Source: Pontibacter pudoricolor
Lineage (GTDB): Bacteria > Bacteroidota > Bacteroidia > Cytophagales > Hymenobacteraceae
DNA: 64,000 nucleotides
NCBI RefSeq assembly: GCF_010092985.1
Contig: NZ_CP048106.1
Coordinates: 434,001 to 498,000, forward strand
Reading direction: 5' to 3'
The position numbers and the translations under genes are program-made. Position 1 is the stretch's first letter. Each line of letters starts with the position of its first letter. Below the pieces are notes generated by a model, which saw only the letters and a list, made by a program, of their open reading frames with translations, was not told where the DNA came from and searched no databases. Positions 9,547-19,448 of this stretch are shown here, one piece after another.

Positions 9547-10391
9547 TACTTCAGAAAATAGCCTAAAAGTCGTCGGGTGTACCCGTTCAGTAAATGGTAA
9601 GGAATATATGGAGCAGGGCAGTTTTTGAGCGTAAATCGGGTAAAGTCTCTCAGGTTGCCGCCTCCTTTCAGGTCGAACAGGTGCTTATAGTAGTTTTTAA
9701 GGCTCTTATTGCTACGTAGCTGGCGTTCACCGCTTTCTTCCGGGTAAGTGAGCAACTTGGCATCATAATTTACAAACAGTTCAAAACCTGCTCTTCGGGC
9801 GGTGTGTGTAAAGTCATAATCTGCAATGTAGTGCGGGAACCTATCCTCGTCAAAAAGTCCGATCTTTTCGAACACTACCTTTGGTATCAGAAGTCCTCTG
9901 CCGGGAAGGTGCGTAACGGCATGTAATCCTTTCCGGTTTGATTCCGGCAGATTGGCAAGCACCTGATCTATGGTATTTAGTTTCCAGTTAAGTCTTTCGC
10001 CGCCGAAAATAGGCTGTTTTGTAAAGGCATCAAGCTCCAGCGCGCCAATCAGGGCTTCCGGTTTTTGCCTGTGCCAGTAAATCATTTTCTCGATCAGGTG
10101 CTCGTCTGTTACCACGTCGTTGTTCATGGTCATAAACAGCTCGGATCTTTGTTTAAGAGCATGCCTTAAACCCATATTCACGCCTGCTGTCCAAAACAGG
10201 TTACCATCGCCTTTCAGAATATCCACTTCCGGAAACTCTGTTTTCAGCATTTCTTCTGTACCATCCGTAGAGCCGTCATCAACTATAGTTACTTTATAGT
10301 TTGGGTTGGTCTGGCTTCTCAATGATTTTAAACATTCCCGGGTATGCTCTTTCCTGTTAAAAACAGGGATTACTATATGTATAGGTTTCAT
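9546..10391 (-). CDS. GT2-family glycosyltransferase
   Basis: A 281-residue GT-A fold enzyme. It starts with HIVIPVFNRKEHTRECLKSL, carries the nucleotide-sugar motif VDDGSTDGT (about residues 37-45), an NND metal-binding motif (near 90) and the later PGRGLLIPK and YDF segments common in rhamnosyltransferase-like members. It should transfer one sugar of the exopolysaccharide repeat unit on the cytoplasmic side. It lies 18 bases after the upstream glycosyltransferase gene and overlaps the next gene by one base, so it is in the operon. Confidence 0.88.
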   Translation of the reverse strand: MKPIHIVIPVFNRKEHTRECLKSLRSQTNPNYKVTIVDDGSTDGTEEMLKTEFPEVDILKGDGNLFWTAGVNMGLRHALKQRSELFMTMNNDVVTDEHLIEKMIYWHRQKPEALIGALELDAFTKQPIFGGERLNWKLNTIDQVLANLPESNRKGLHAVTHLPGRGLLIPKVVFEKIGLFDEDRFPHYIADYDFTHTARRAGFELFVNYDAKLLTYPEESGERQLRSNKSLKNYYKHLFDLKGGGNLRDFTRFTLKNCPAPYIPYHLLNGYTRRLLGYFLK

Positions 10392-10409
10392 CGTATCAAA
10401 TAAGTTTTG

Positions 10410-11345
10410 TTAAAGACTGAAGTTGAACAAAGCCTTTAGCTTGGCACTTGCTTTATCGCGCATCATCTTATTAAAGTTGCGGCGGTCAGATTCCACATCC
10501 CGGATCACGAATTTCGGGTGGCGGAGCGGAAATTCGATCTCCTGTTCGTATACCTGTGCCTTTTTATCGTGCAGGTTAAACGTATGGGTCGCATCCTCGC
10601 CAAAGCCTATGTTACGCACCAGGTTTACTTCCGGAACAATGCAAAGGCCTGAGTTACTATAGACGGTAAATTCCCACTGGTAATCCCAGACATCGCCTTT
10701 CTGTATGTTGGTAAATGTCTCTTCAAGCTTGCTTAAGCGGTATGTCTGTTCCAGTTTGTTCAGGAAGATGCCGTTTAAATAGCCTTTGTGCTTCAGCTCC
10801 TGGTAGTTGCCCAGGTTAAAGTCGTATAGTTGCCAGGCGCGGCGCCATGTTGCCCAGCCCCAGCTATTCACTTTATCTGAAAAGTAGTACGAGTAGTCGG
10901 AGTCGCGGCGCCAGCCATCCAGGTAGTTATTGCCACTGATGTGCATTACGCGGGTATCTTTCTTGTATCTTTCAAGCGTCTCCTGGCAAAACCAGAAAAA
11001 GCTTTGCGAAGGAATGCAGTCGTCTTCCAGTATGATACCTGTTTCCTCGTTTTCGAAAAGCCAGGAAATAGAGCGGGAGGGAGCTACGCCACAGCCCAGG
11101 TTTTGGTCCTGGAAAAGCGTTTTAACTTCACAATCCCAGTCAACCTGTTCCACTATACGGCGGGTTTCAGCGCATCTTTCAGCATCGGTGGCAACATGTG
11201 CCCGGGGGCCGTCGGCGGCGACATAAAGTTTTTTAGGTTTAACCTGCCGAATGCGTTCAAATACTTTTTGTGTGGTATGTGCTCTGTTAAATATGATCAG
11301 CAACACCGGAGTGTGCAGCGGTTCTTGCGGTAATGAAGTATTCAT
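10410..11345 (-). CDS. GT-A-like glycosyltransferase of the HlpA-like type
   Basis: A 311-residue protein starting with PVLLIIFNRAHTTQKVFERI and then AADGPR, the N-terminal nucleotide-binding half of a GT-A fold. EDDCIPSQSFFWF (about residues 101-113) supplies the metal-binding acidic residues. Relatives are usually annotated as nucleotide-diphospho-sugar transferases or HlpA-like proteins. Its place between the Wzy-like gene and the GT2 gene, all on one strand with short gaps, supports a role in assembling the exopolysaccharide repeat unit. Donor and linkage cannot be told. Confidence 0.78.
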   Translation of the reverse strand: MNTSLPQEPLHTPVLLIIFNRAHTTQKVFERIRQVKPKKLYVAADGPRAHVATDAERCAETRRIVEQVDWDCEVKTLFQDQNLGCGVAPSRSISWLFENEETGIILEDDCIPSQSFFWFCQETLERYKKDTRVMHISGNNYLDGWRRDSDYSYYFSDKVNSWGWATWRRAWQLYDFNLGNYQELKHKGYLNGIFLNKLEQTYRLSKLEETFTNIQKGDVWDYQWEFTVYSNSGLCIVPEVNLVRNIGFGEDATHTFNLHDKKAQVYEQEIEFPLRHPKFVIRDVESDRRNFNKMMRDKASAKLKALFNFSL

Positions 11346-11382
11346 ACATCAATAAGGGTTTTAGTATATTCTTCTACTGCTA

Positions 11383-12708
11383 TTAATAAGAAGAAGTTGT
11401 GGCTTCTACGGATGATGGAAGCGTACGTTGAGGCAAAAGTCGCCGGGCTTTCATACGCAGACCGGATTCCTTGATAAAACTCATATACGGAACATGTTCT
11501 ACTTCGATGGCAGCAATGGCCCAGCCTAAGATGCCATAAAAGAAAACCGGAAGTACGTAAGAGATCGAAAAAATGAAACTACTGCATATAAAGGCAACCA
11601 GCATGATCTGGTTTATAGTTAGTACCCGTTTCTTAAACGCCTGAACAATAGGATATAAGGCAATAAGCAGGTAAAGTCCAAATCCGACCAGGCCAGTATA
11701 GAAAAAGATCTCTAAATAAAAACTATGGAAGTGGTGGCCGTGGCCGTCTTCAAACACCGGTGCGTCAATGTCATCGCGCCAGAACTGTATTGGCAGTTCA
11801 AACCCATCAAAGCGCATCCCGAAGAAGAAGTTATCCTGTATAAAAGGCATGTAAGACATGATCTGGATATAGCGCCAGCCGCCTGTTCCCTGTTTGTCAT
11901 AGTTCTCTATATCCGAGAAGTTTTCCTGCACTTTTTCGATGATCTCGGGGTGGATGGAAAGTATAAAACCACTGCCAATGACAGCCAGAATACCTACCAG
12001 CGTACCGACAGGAAGCAGCTTGGCTATGAAGTTTATTGGCTTGTCTGTTTTAAGCCTAATCAGGAAATAGTAAACTACCAGTACAAAAGCAGTCGAGATC
12101 CAGACGGTGCGGTGCTGAAAGAAAAAGATGGCGAACAGCACAAAAAAGGACCAGAAAAGGCTCATGAACTTCCCTTTATAAAAATAGTTGCTCATGAAGT
12201 ACAGAAAAGGCACTACCAGCATGTATACTGAAGTAGAATAGACTCCCCGTTCGTGATTTGTAAAAGCCGAGATACTGAGCGTATGTGGCTTAATGAGCAA
12301 TACATTCAACCAGAAACCGATCAGTATAAACCATATCACATGGCTGGTTTTGATATAGTAGTTTGCTTTATAAAAAGTATAGACAAAGAACGTATAGGAA
12401 AAAATGAGCACCTTCACGAAAACGTGCGGGTAAACCATAAAAGTCCCGTAAACATACTTCGATTCGAAAACAAGGCCTGCCACATACAACAGGAGCATAC
12501 AAAATGCAAACCGCATATAAGTAGACATGCGCTGGAAGTAAAACAGGCAGTACATAATAGAGAATACTGCACTACCTTTTACAAGGGTACTCAGCAGGAG
12601 CTCCTGGCCAACAGGATTATCGGGCATAGCCAGCTCAATAAACATGTTATCCATGAAGAGGATAAGTGCCAGGGGAATTACAAAAAGAAAGGAGTAATTC
12701 AGTTTCAT
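11383..12708 (-). CDS. Wzy-like polysaccharide polymerase / O-antigen ligase family membrane protein
   Basis: A 441-residue polytopic inner-membrane protein with roughly ten hydrophobic helices and a large periplasmic loop (about residues 255-340, after the helix LVGILAVIGSGFILSI) before the last helices. This is the layout of O-antigen ligases and Wzy polymerases, which join undecaprenyl-linked units in the periplasm. Sequence is poorly conserved in this family, so the assignment rests on topology and on the neighbouring Wzx, Wzc, Wza and glycosyltransferase genes. The C-terminal tail is basic and low in complexity. Confidence 0.75.
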   Translation of the reverse strand: MKLNYSFLFVIPLALILFMDNMFIELAMPDNPVGQELLLSTLVKGSAVFSIMYCLFYFQRMSTYMRFAFCMLLLYVAGLVFESKYVYGTFMVYPHVFVKVLIFSYTFFVYTFYKANYYIKTSHVIWFILIGFWLNVLLIKPHTLSISAFTNHERGVYSTSVYMLVVPFLYFMSNYFYKGKFMSLFWSFFVLFAIFFFQHRTVWISTAFVLVVYYFLIRLKTDKPINFIAKLLPVGTLVGILAVIGSGFILSIHPEIIEKVQENFSDIENYDKQGTGGWRYIQIMSYMPFIQDNFFFGMRFDGFELPIQFWRDDIDAPVFEDGHGHHFHSFYLEIFFYTGLVGFGLYLLIALYPIVQAFKKRVLTINQIMLVAFICSSFIFSISYVLPVFFYGILGWAIAAIEVEHVPYMSFIKESGLRMKARRLLPQRTLPSSVEATTSSY

Positions 12709-12798
12709 GGTATAACTTAATTTAACAGCTACTATAGTTCACCTTATAAGCTATGCATGTTGTTATACGCATCGTTAGCAGGGTGTAGCGTGTCAGTT

Positions 12799-14325
12799 CT
12801 ATTTGGTGTTTAGTATGTAACTCTTGTATAGTTGAAATGCCCTGCCCGATCGCGTACTCAGCTTATCCGGAAGACCTGTTTTCGACAACATAGCCTGTAT
12901 CTCAGATTTCAGGATCTTGTGCGGGAATAACAGGCTGAGTATTGCTAACAATATAGCTCCTGTTATAACCTGGGCAATTAATATAAGTAAAGGCGCCAGC
13001 GCTGTAGTACGTAAAAAAGAACTGAACAGATATAGTAAAATGCCGATGACAGCACCATTAATTATTCCGGGTAAATAAACGGATAATTGTTGCCTGTACG
13101 GCAGTATCAGAATCTTATGCATCGCCCGCTGATAAAAGAGGGTGCGCACCAGTTCGGCCAGTAAAAACGCCATTGCAAATCCCTGCAAGCCAAAACCTCG
13201 CAACGAGAACATTAATATTCCCAGCACTGATACAAAAACGACATTGAGCACGATCTTAGAATTCAAAGCCGCTTTGGCGTCGCAGATAATTCCTGCGAAC
13301 ATGGTAATTAAGTTTATGGCAACCGCAAAAGACAGAATCTGCAGAATAGGAACCGATTCGCCCCACTGTTTGCCGAGTAACACATAAACCAACTCTGGCG
13401 CTGCTACAAAAATGCCGGCACATGCAGGTATAACCAGGGCTATAACCAGTGTTATGCTGGAGAGGTAAACTTTGCCCAGCTTTTCATTATCAGACTGCAT
13501 TTTGCTGAAAGACGGGAAAATGACTTTCGAGATGGTGCGGGTAAGCATGTACATGGGCAGGCTGACCAGCTTATGGGCCCGGTCGTAAATACCCAGTTTA
13601 TAGTCGCCAAGCAGACGGCCAATCAAAATAGAAGGTAAACTCGCCGAAAACCACTCCAGTAAACTGTTTACAGACATTTTGCTCCCATAGCTGAACAGGG
13701 GCTTCCAGGCGCTCCACTTAAAATGCATTATTATATTATGCCTTACGATGGCATAAGAACTTAGCCCAACTATAGTTGCCTGCGACAACGAAGCCAGTAT
13801 CAAACTATAAACTCCAAAGTCCAGGTAGGCCAGTATAACACCTATGCCCAGGTAAGAGATAACATAAGAGCTTGTTTCGAGGATACTGATTGCTTTAAAA
13901 CGCATGTTGCGCTCCAGTAAACTAAATGCCGTAGCTGACATACCGTTCACCAGGAATGTAAGCGACATAACGCGTACTACCGGGGCTACATCAGGGTTTT
14001 TAAAAAGCTGGGCAGCCAGTGGCGCAAGCGCCCAAACAAGGCCTGTAAAAACAAGGCCCAGCAAAAAAGAAGAGGTAAAGGCTGCGCGTATATGCTCATT
14101 CTTCAATTCCTCGATCTGGATAAGGGCTTTATTAAGGCCCATGTTGGCGAAGTAACCACCAAACTGTAGTATAATGATAGAGATAGCAACTAATCCGAAA
14201 GCTTCAGGATCTAGTAGTCTCGCCATAATAGAGGTATACCCTATCTGCATTACAGCATTCGCTATAGTTGATATGGTATTCCACTTTAGGCCACTGATGG
14301 CCTTTGATGCTAAACTCTGTCCCAT
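12799..14325 (-). CDS. Wzx-type polysaccharide flippase (MOP superfamily)
   Basis: A 508-residue membrane protein with 12-14 predicted helices. The N-terminus (ASKAISGLKWNTISTI) and the segment ARLLDPEAFGLVAISIIILQ are typical of the PST/Wzx branch of the MOP superfamily, which flips lipid-linked repeat units from the cytoplasmic to the periplasmic face. It is the gene after wzc and 90 bases before the Wzy-like gene. The membrane-embedded basic and aromatic residues that set substrate choice could not be assigned. Confidence 0.88.
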   Translation of the reverse strand: MGQSLASKAISGLKWNTISTIANAVMQIGYTSIMARLLDPEAFGLVAISIIILQFGGYFANMGLNKALIQIEELKNEHIRAAFTSSFLLGLVFTGLVWALAPLAAQLFKNPDVAPVVRVMSLTFLVNGMSATAFSLLERNMRFKAISILETSSYVISYLGIGVILAYLDFGVYSLILASLSQATIVGLSSYAIVRHNIIMHFKWSAWKPLFSYGSKMSVNSLLEWFSASLPSILIGRLLGDYKLGIYDRAHKLVSLPMYMLTRTISKVIFPSFSKMQSDNEKLGKVYLSSITLVIALVIPACAGIFVAAPELVYVLLGKQWGESVPILQILSFAVAINLITMFAGIICDAKAALNSKIVLNVVFVSVLGILMFSLRGFGLQGFAMAFLLAELVRTLFYQRAMHKILILPYRQQLSVYLPGIINGAVIGILLYLFSSFLRTTALAPLLILIAQVITGAILLAILSLLFPHKILKSEIQAMLSKTGLPDKLSTRSGRAFQLYKSYILNTK

Positions 14326-14349
14326 TCCCTCAAAAACTGTCTCGTAAAC

Positions 14350-14381
14350 AGAGCTGTAGATGTATTTGACCCTACAGCTCT
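14350..14381. other. hairpin in the wzc-wzx spacer
   Basis: Arms AGAGCTGTAG and CTACAGCTCT enclose a 12-base loop. No T-run follows on the minus strand, so this is more likely an mRNA processing or stability element, or a weak attenuator, than a full terminator. Confidence 0.4.
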
Positions 14382-14407
14382 TCTGGTGTATTTATTAATT
14401 TGCCGTG

Positions 14408-16780
14408 CTATACGTAATAATATTCTGCCTTACGCTTATAGCCATACTCGTAGGTACTGCTATAGTCCAGGTCATTTATAAGCATATAGATGTTCTTGAT
14501 CTTTTTAGCAGCATATAGTTCTTCAATCTGGTGCAGCAGGTCGCGGTTGGTATACTTATGTTTCACCACGTACAGGTTTACATCCATATGGCGCATCAGT
14601 ACAAAATACTCCGAAACAAAACCGATAGGAGGTGTGTCAATCACTACGTAGTCATACTCTTCTTTCAGCTGGTTTATCAGTTGCTGCATTCTTGGCTGTT
14701 CCAGTAACTGCAACGCATTCTCCGGAATTACACCACACGGTATAATGTCCAGGTTCTCGTTCTGTGTTTTCTGAACAACTTCGTGCAGTGGCAGGCCTTC
14801 AGTCAGGTACGAAGACAGACCTACGTTTATAGTATCTTTAAAGTACTTCGTGAAAGTAGGCTTGCGCATATCTGATTCTATAAGCACCACACGTTTGCCC
14901 GATAAAGCCAGCTCGGTACTAAGGTTGACAGAACAGAAGGTTTTACCCTCACCGGATACAGAAGATGTTATACCGATCACTTTAAAGTTGCTGTCAGACA
15001 TCAGGTACTGAAGGTTAATGCGTATCGACCTGAAAGACTCTGCAATAGCTGAGCGCGGCATGTTCTGTACGGCAAGCTTATCTGATTTAGGGCCATGTGC
15101 CACCACGCCCAGGAATGGTATGCTTGTAATGTTGCTCAGGTCATCTTTGCCCTGGATGGTATTGTCAACATTATTCATAAGAATCACAAAACCAGCCGGT
15201 ATAGCCAGACCAATAAGCAGAGCAAGCAGGTAAATCATTTTCGGCTTCACGTTAACCGGCGCATTACCTACCATAGATGCATGATCCACTATCTTTTTGT
15301 CGGTAGTGTTGGTTGCTAAAGCTATAGCTGCTTCGCTGCGTTTTTCTAACAGGAAGTCATATTTCTTAGCTATAAACTCAGACTCATTCTGTAAGTCCAT
15401 AAGTCTGCGCTCATGTTCAGGCAAAGAAGCCAGGTTACCCTCAATTCGGGCTATACGCTGGTTCACATCGTTAATAGAGATATCAGCTGAACGGATCAGG
15501 TTCTTAAGGTTGGCAACTATAGCGCCTCTGGTGTTATCAATCTCCCCTTCAATTTTGCGGAGCATGGGGTTTTCAGCGCTTGCCGTAACACTATAACCTG
15601 CTTTTTTCTGGTTCAGGTCAGCTAACTGAAGGAACAGATCGTTGATGATCGGGCTCTGAATACCGGCTACTGTAGGAGATACTGACTGCGCTATACCGTT
15701 ACCATTCTGCACCTGGTCAAGTATCGTTTCGAAATAAGACTTGTCCGTGTTAAGCTTTGCACGTTCTGCTTCCAGTTGCGACAGCTTCTCGTAGCTGATA
15801 TTTGACTGCACACCTATATTGGCAATGCGGTTTGTAGACCTGAATGATGATAAAGCCTGCTTACTCTGGCGAAGCGAGTCTGTTAGGGTAGCCAGCTGCT
15901 TGTCAATAAACTCCAGCGTCTTCTGACCGTTCAGGTTCTTTTCTTCCAGGTCCCGGGCAACGTATGTTTCCATCAGTTTATTCAGGAAAGCAAGCTGCTT
16001 TTCAGGTATACTTCCTTTTGTTGATAATGACAGCACACGTGCCTCACGCTCGATAGGGGCAACACCTAACGAAGCCTGCTGTTGTTTCACAAGGCTTTCA
16101 AGGCTGTTAATCAGGAAATAATATTCTTTACCCGGTGCCAGGTCTTCTACTTTATTACGCTCCAGTGTAAAATTCAGGAATTCGCTTTTGTACGGCTGGC
16201 CGAACTTAAGCTGCTTTTTAAATTTTACTTCCGGTATCGCTTCAACCACGCTGTGTGTCTTGAAATCATAGCGCGACACTTCTTCAGCTTCAATATTGAT
16301 TTCATAGGTTTTGTCATCCACTACCCGGACAACTATAGGAACATCTACCAACTGATGTGCATTGGTATCCAGGTTTACAGTGTAAGGGGCAGATTCGTAC
16401 TGTTCCTCCACAACAAGGTTTCCTATCTTATTCAGCCAATGGTCAGATACCTTATAATATGCTACCGCAAAGTCAAGGCCCTGAAGTGCTTCTCTGATTA
16501 CCTCAGCTGATTGTATTAATCCTATCTCATCTTCAACTTTGATACCTTTGCTTTGTACCTGTAAAACCTCTAATAGCTCCTGCGCTTTCTTAGATCCGGT
16601 TTGCTGGTCGCCGAGCAGGAGAGTGGCATTGAATTGGTAAACACGCTGCGATGTTTTAACATATACATAAGCAACTGCAAGCGAGATAAGGGCAAAGGCA
16701 GCAAATAAATACCATTTAGACCTAAACTTAAAGAACCAGCTTTTTAAGTCTATTTCGTGACTTTTTTTATTTTTTCTCAT
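14408..16780 (-). CDS. wzc: Wzc-like polysaccharide co-polymerase with BY-kinase domain
   Basis: A 790-residue inner-membrane protein. Order: N-terminal membrane helix (about 24-42) with the Wzz-type fold, a long periplasmic coiled-coil part (about 270-490), a second membrane helix (about 520-545) and a cytoplasmic tyrosine kinase. Kinase motifs: Walker A SSVSGEGKT (about 606-614), Walker A' VVLIESDMRK (about 631-640), Walker B VVIDTPP (about 707-713). The last ~20 residues hold seven tyrosines, the usual autophosphorylation cluster. Cycles of Tyr phosphorylation control polymer length and export together with the Wza protein encoded three bases upstream. The gap of only three bases implies co-transcription. 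Confidence 0.93.
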   Translation of the reverse strand: MRKNKKSHEIDLKSWFFKFRSKWYLFAAFALISLAVAYVYVKTSQRVYQFNATLLLGDQQTGSKKAQELLEVLQVQSKGIKVEDEIGLIQSAEVIREALQGLDFAVAYYKVSDHWLNKIGNLVVEEQYESAPYTVNLDTNAHQLVDVPIVVRVVDDKTYEINIEAEEVSRYDFKTHSVVEAIPEVKFKKQLKFGQPYKSEFLNFTLERNKVEDLAPGKEYYFLINSLESLVKQQQASLGVAPIEREARVLSLSTKGSIPEKQLAFLNKLMETYVARDLEEKNLNGQKTLEFIDKQLATLTDSLRQSKQALSSFRSTNRIANIGVQSNISYEKLSQLEAERAKLNTDKSYFETILDQVQNGNGIAQSVSPTVAGIQSPIINDLFLQLADLNQKKAGYSVTASAENPMLRKIEGEIDNTRGAIVANLKNLIRSADISINDVNQRIARIEGNLASLPEHERRLMDLQNESEFIAKKYDFLLEKRSEAAIALATNTTDKKIVDHASMVGNAPVNVKPKMIYLLALLIGLAIPAGFVILMNNVDNTIQGKDDLSNITSIPFLGVVAHGPKSDKLAVQNMPRSAIAESFRSIRINLQYLMSDSNFKVIGITSSVSGEGKTFCSVNLSTELALSGKRVVLIESDMRKPTFTKYFKDTINVGLSSYLTEGLPLHEVVQKTQNENLDIIPCGVIPENALQLLEQPRMQQLINQLKEEYDYVVIDTPPIGFVSEYFVLMRHMDVNLYVVKHKYTNRDLLHQIEELYAAKKIKNIYMLINDLDYSSTYEYGYKRKAEYYYV

Positions 16781-16783
16781 CGG

Positions 16784-17548
16784 TTATTTCAGATAATTAA
16801 GCAACAAGACACCAGTAGAGACGATGCTGAGCATTACGCCCACAACCACAAGGTTTTCTCGTTTTAGTTGTGTTTTACGTGGCTCCACATAAATTACATC
16901 ATTTGGCATCAGGTAATAGTACTGGGATTGTACGAGGTTAGGATCGGTGAGGTCTAACAGCACAACCTCAGATTGTTCTCCTTTTTGCCTGATCAGTTTT
17001 ACGTTCTGTCTGTTGGCTCCCTGGGTCAGGTCGCCGGCCATGCTTAATCCTTCCAGCAGGTTGGCGCGGTCGTTATAAATATGATAACGGCCAGGCGCTT
17101 TAACATCTCCTAAAATGCTTATTTTAAAACTGATAAGCTTTACCACTACGGTAGCGTCTGTTATATAGCGGTTAAGGTTACGCTGTATCAGGTCCTGGGA
17201 CTGTGATGTGGTAAGGCCTTCCATCTTCAGTTTACCAACAGTTGGCAGGTTTACAAATCCTTCGTTATCTATGGTATATCCACTGAGGTACATAGAGCCA
17301 GGGTCAGACATGCCGAAAGCATTTGTAGGGCTTACAATGTTAAACATATCGGCCATATCCGGGTCCACGCTCAGCACTTTTATAGATAGTACATCGTTTG
17401 GCTGTAGTTTATATACTGCAAAAGAAGTGGTATGTGTTGTTGGTGTTGTCTCCTTATAGTTCGGATTCTGCATGTAAACAAGTTCCTTTTTGGTCATGCA
17501 TGAAGAAACAAGCAGAAGCAGTGAGAGAAAGTATAAAAGGTTTCTCAT
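16784..17548 (-). CDS. wza: Wza-like polysaccharide export lipoprotein
   Basis: A 254-residue protein with a lipoprotein signal ending LLLLVSSC (Cys17). It contains the polysaccharide-export (Poly_export) segment starting near YKLQPNDVLSIKVL and then an SLBB domain (about 148-215, ISILGDVKAPGRYHI). A C-terminal hydrophobic helix (about 232-252) matches the helix that Wza-type proteins use to cross the outer membrane as an oligomeric pore. It works with the Wzc kinase encoded directly downstream. A 368-base spacer upstream suggests its own promoter, making it the first gene of the main operon. Confidence 0.9.
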   Translation of the reverse strand: MRNLLYFLSLLLLVSSCMTKKELVYMQNPNYKETTPTTHTTSFAVYKLQPNDVLSIKVLSVDPDMADMFNIVSPTNAFGMSDPGSMYLSGYTIDNEGFVNLPTVGKLKMEGLTTSQSQDLIQRNLNRYITDATVVVKLISFKISILGDVKAPGRYHIYNDRANLLEGLSMAGDLTQGANRQNVKLIRQKGEQSEVVLLDLTDPNLVQSQYYYLMPNDVIYVEPRKTQLKRENLVVVGVMLSIVSTGVLLLNYLK

Positions 17549-17916
17549 GATTTTATGTAAGGGTGTTGTGTTAAGGATTAAGTAATATTCTGGAATATTA
17601 CAGCTGTTGAGTAAGTCGGGGCTTTTACGCTGCCCCGTTTATTAGTTCAGGCATATATACTTCTCTTGTTAAAAAAGGGTTCTTAATAAGTTTAATATTT
17701 TAATATGTTATTTTTTGACCGGTCTGCTAGTTGCTCATAAACAAAAAGATACCCTCAGCCTGTTTGTTTTAAAAGCCGGTATGCATCTTTTTTAATATGA
17801 TTAAAATGCAAATTGTGGATCAGCTAAAAAGTTAAGCGGCTCACCTGTAAAAGGTCCTGAGGTTTATGCAATATCAGGCAGGTTAGTTTGTCCGGGTACA
17901 GCCAATGGTAAATGCC
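17549..17916. other. leader region upstream of wza
   Basis: 368 bases between the stop of the GT4 gene and the wza start, with no reading frame. It probably carries the wza promoter. A short GC-rich hairpin (CGGGGC at 17617-17622 pairing with GCCCCG at 17632-17637) would lie in the leader RNA. No exact TAnnTTTG box was found on the minus strand. Confidence 0.35.
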
Positions 17917-19131
17917 TTAGTAAATCTCAATGTTTTTGTTTTCCAGCTGAGGCCTGCTCAATTCCTTTTCAGATGTGGGTTCTGTTTTTGAAAGCATCTT
18001 GTACATTAGCCCTAGATGCTGCCTTAGGATGATCTCTTCAGAAAAGTTATTCCTTACAAACTGTTGGGCAGTCTTTTCCATTTTTAACCTAAGTTCGTCG
18101 TCGGCTAACAACTTCGTTATAGCATCGGCCATACTATCCGGAGAAGAAATGTCGCATAATATTCCGGCCTTTCCATTATCTAACAGTGTTGGTACAAAAC
18201 CGCTTTTTTCTCCGCCTATCACAGCAGTACCTACAACCATGGCCTCCAGTAACGCCATCCCAAAAGATTCCTCCATAGACGGGCATACCAGTACTTTCGC
18301 TCCTGCTACTTCCTCTAATACTTCTAGGTTAGGTAGGGGGCCTACAAACTTAACTCCGTCGGCTAAACCTCTTGCTAGTGCATACTGGTTGGCCGGTCCG
18401 CCCTTTTGCATATCCACGCCCACTAAGTGTAGCGCTACATCCGGGAATGTTTTACGCACCTTTTGGAATGCCTCCAGTGCCAGGTGTATATTCTTGCGTT
18501 TGGTAAAACCATTTGAAGAAGCAACTATATAATTGCCTTTTGTCCCGCCCGGCATCTTTATAGTCTCCAGCTCATCCGGATAAAAGTTTGGTATAACTAT
18601 AGTTCTGGCCCTTGTAGCTGCCGATAGCTGTTTAAAGGTATAGTCTGAGTTGGCAACCAGTGTGTCAGATTTCCTTAATACCCGGTAATTCATCATCCAT
18701 CGTACTAACCTGAATGGGTCAAATTGCTTCAGCAGGATTTTGATGGCTACATCGTGTATGTTTACTATAGTTGGAATACCGGAGCCGAGGGCGGCAAGGG
18801 CATATTCATACGTCCAGAAGGCACTGATAACCTCAGCAGGATATGCCTTGATCATTTTTTTCAGATCTTCTACTTCAAAATTGAAGAATCGTCGTCCGGG
18901 TTGTTGTTTTTCTCTGCTGATACAAACAGTCAGTTTGCCGCTTTTAAGCACTTTGGGCTCCGTAATGTCAGGAGAGTTTGTATATACAATAACCTCGTGG
19001 CCGCGCTTAAGCAGTGCATTAACAAAATAAGAAGTAAGCGGAAATGTATTTGTTAAAGGGAGTGAACTTTTCGGTATATTCCAGTGCAGTAGTTTAAGGT
19101 CAACAGGGCCACATACGCCAACAGTCATCAT
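17917..19131 (-). CDS. GT4-family glycosyltransferase
   Basis: A 404-residue GT-B fold enzyme. The N-terminal acceptor domain contains FPLTSYFVNALLKRGHEV; the C-terminal donor domain carries the GT4 signature CPSMEESFGMALLEAM with the E-x7-E motif (about residues 291-299), followed by GIL and SPDSMADAI. It should add a sugar to the lipid-linked exopolysaccharide unit. It is the first minus-strand gene of the locus, upstream of wza, and is divergent from the polysaccharide deacetylase. The start codon could be either of two adjacent ATGs. Confidence 0.9.
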   Translation of the reverse strand: MMTVGVCGPVDLKLLHWNIPKSSLPLTNTFPLTSYFVNALLKRGHEVIVYTNSPDITEPKVLKSGKLTVCISREKQQPGRRFFNFEVEDLKKMIKAYPAEVISAFWTYEYALAALGSGIPTIVNIHDVAIKILLKQFDPFRLVRWMMNYRVLRKSDTLVANSDYTFKQLSAATRARTIVIPNFYPDELETIKMPGGTKGNYIVASSNGFTKRKNIHLALEAFQKVRKTFPDVALHLVGVDMQKGGPANQYALARGLADGVKFVGPLPNLEVLEEVAGAKVLVCPSMEESFGMALLEAMVVGTAVIGGEKSGFVPTLLDNGKAGILCDISSPDSMADAITKLLADDELRLKMEKTAQQFVRNNFSEEIILRQHLGLMYKMLSKTEPTSEKELSRPQLENKNIEIY

Positions 19132-19448
19132 AGGTAGGGATTTCGTAAATAGTATATTATTGTAAGCTTGGACAGAGAGGACAGCAATACTGCTGCGCCG
19201 ACAGGTACATATACTTATAAAATGTTGTGGGGTTTTGAATAATTTATTTCTTTTCTAGTGTTTAAACTGTATTTGGACGTATTTTTAGTAGGACTTCTAT
19301 AGTTTCGAGTAATGATCTGGAAGATGTTGATTCGTTAATTTATAATAAAACCAAATTTTATCTAATAAAGTATATTGTTGAGATTGTTTGGTTTGTGCCG
19401 AATGCACTCTCGAAAGCGGTATTTAGAATCTCCAGAGCTTTTATCCCG
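19132..19448. other. divergent spacer between GT4 and deacetylase genes
   Basis: Holds the start regions of two divergent genes, so promoters on both strands are expected. The part from about 19320 to 19390 is AT-rich. I could not pick out clear promoter boxes. Confidence 0.3.
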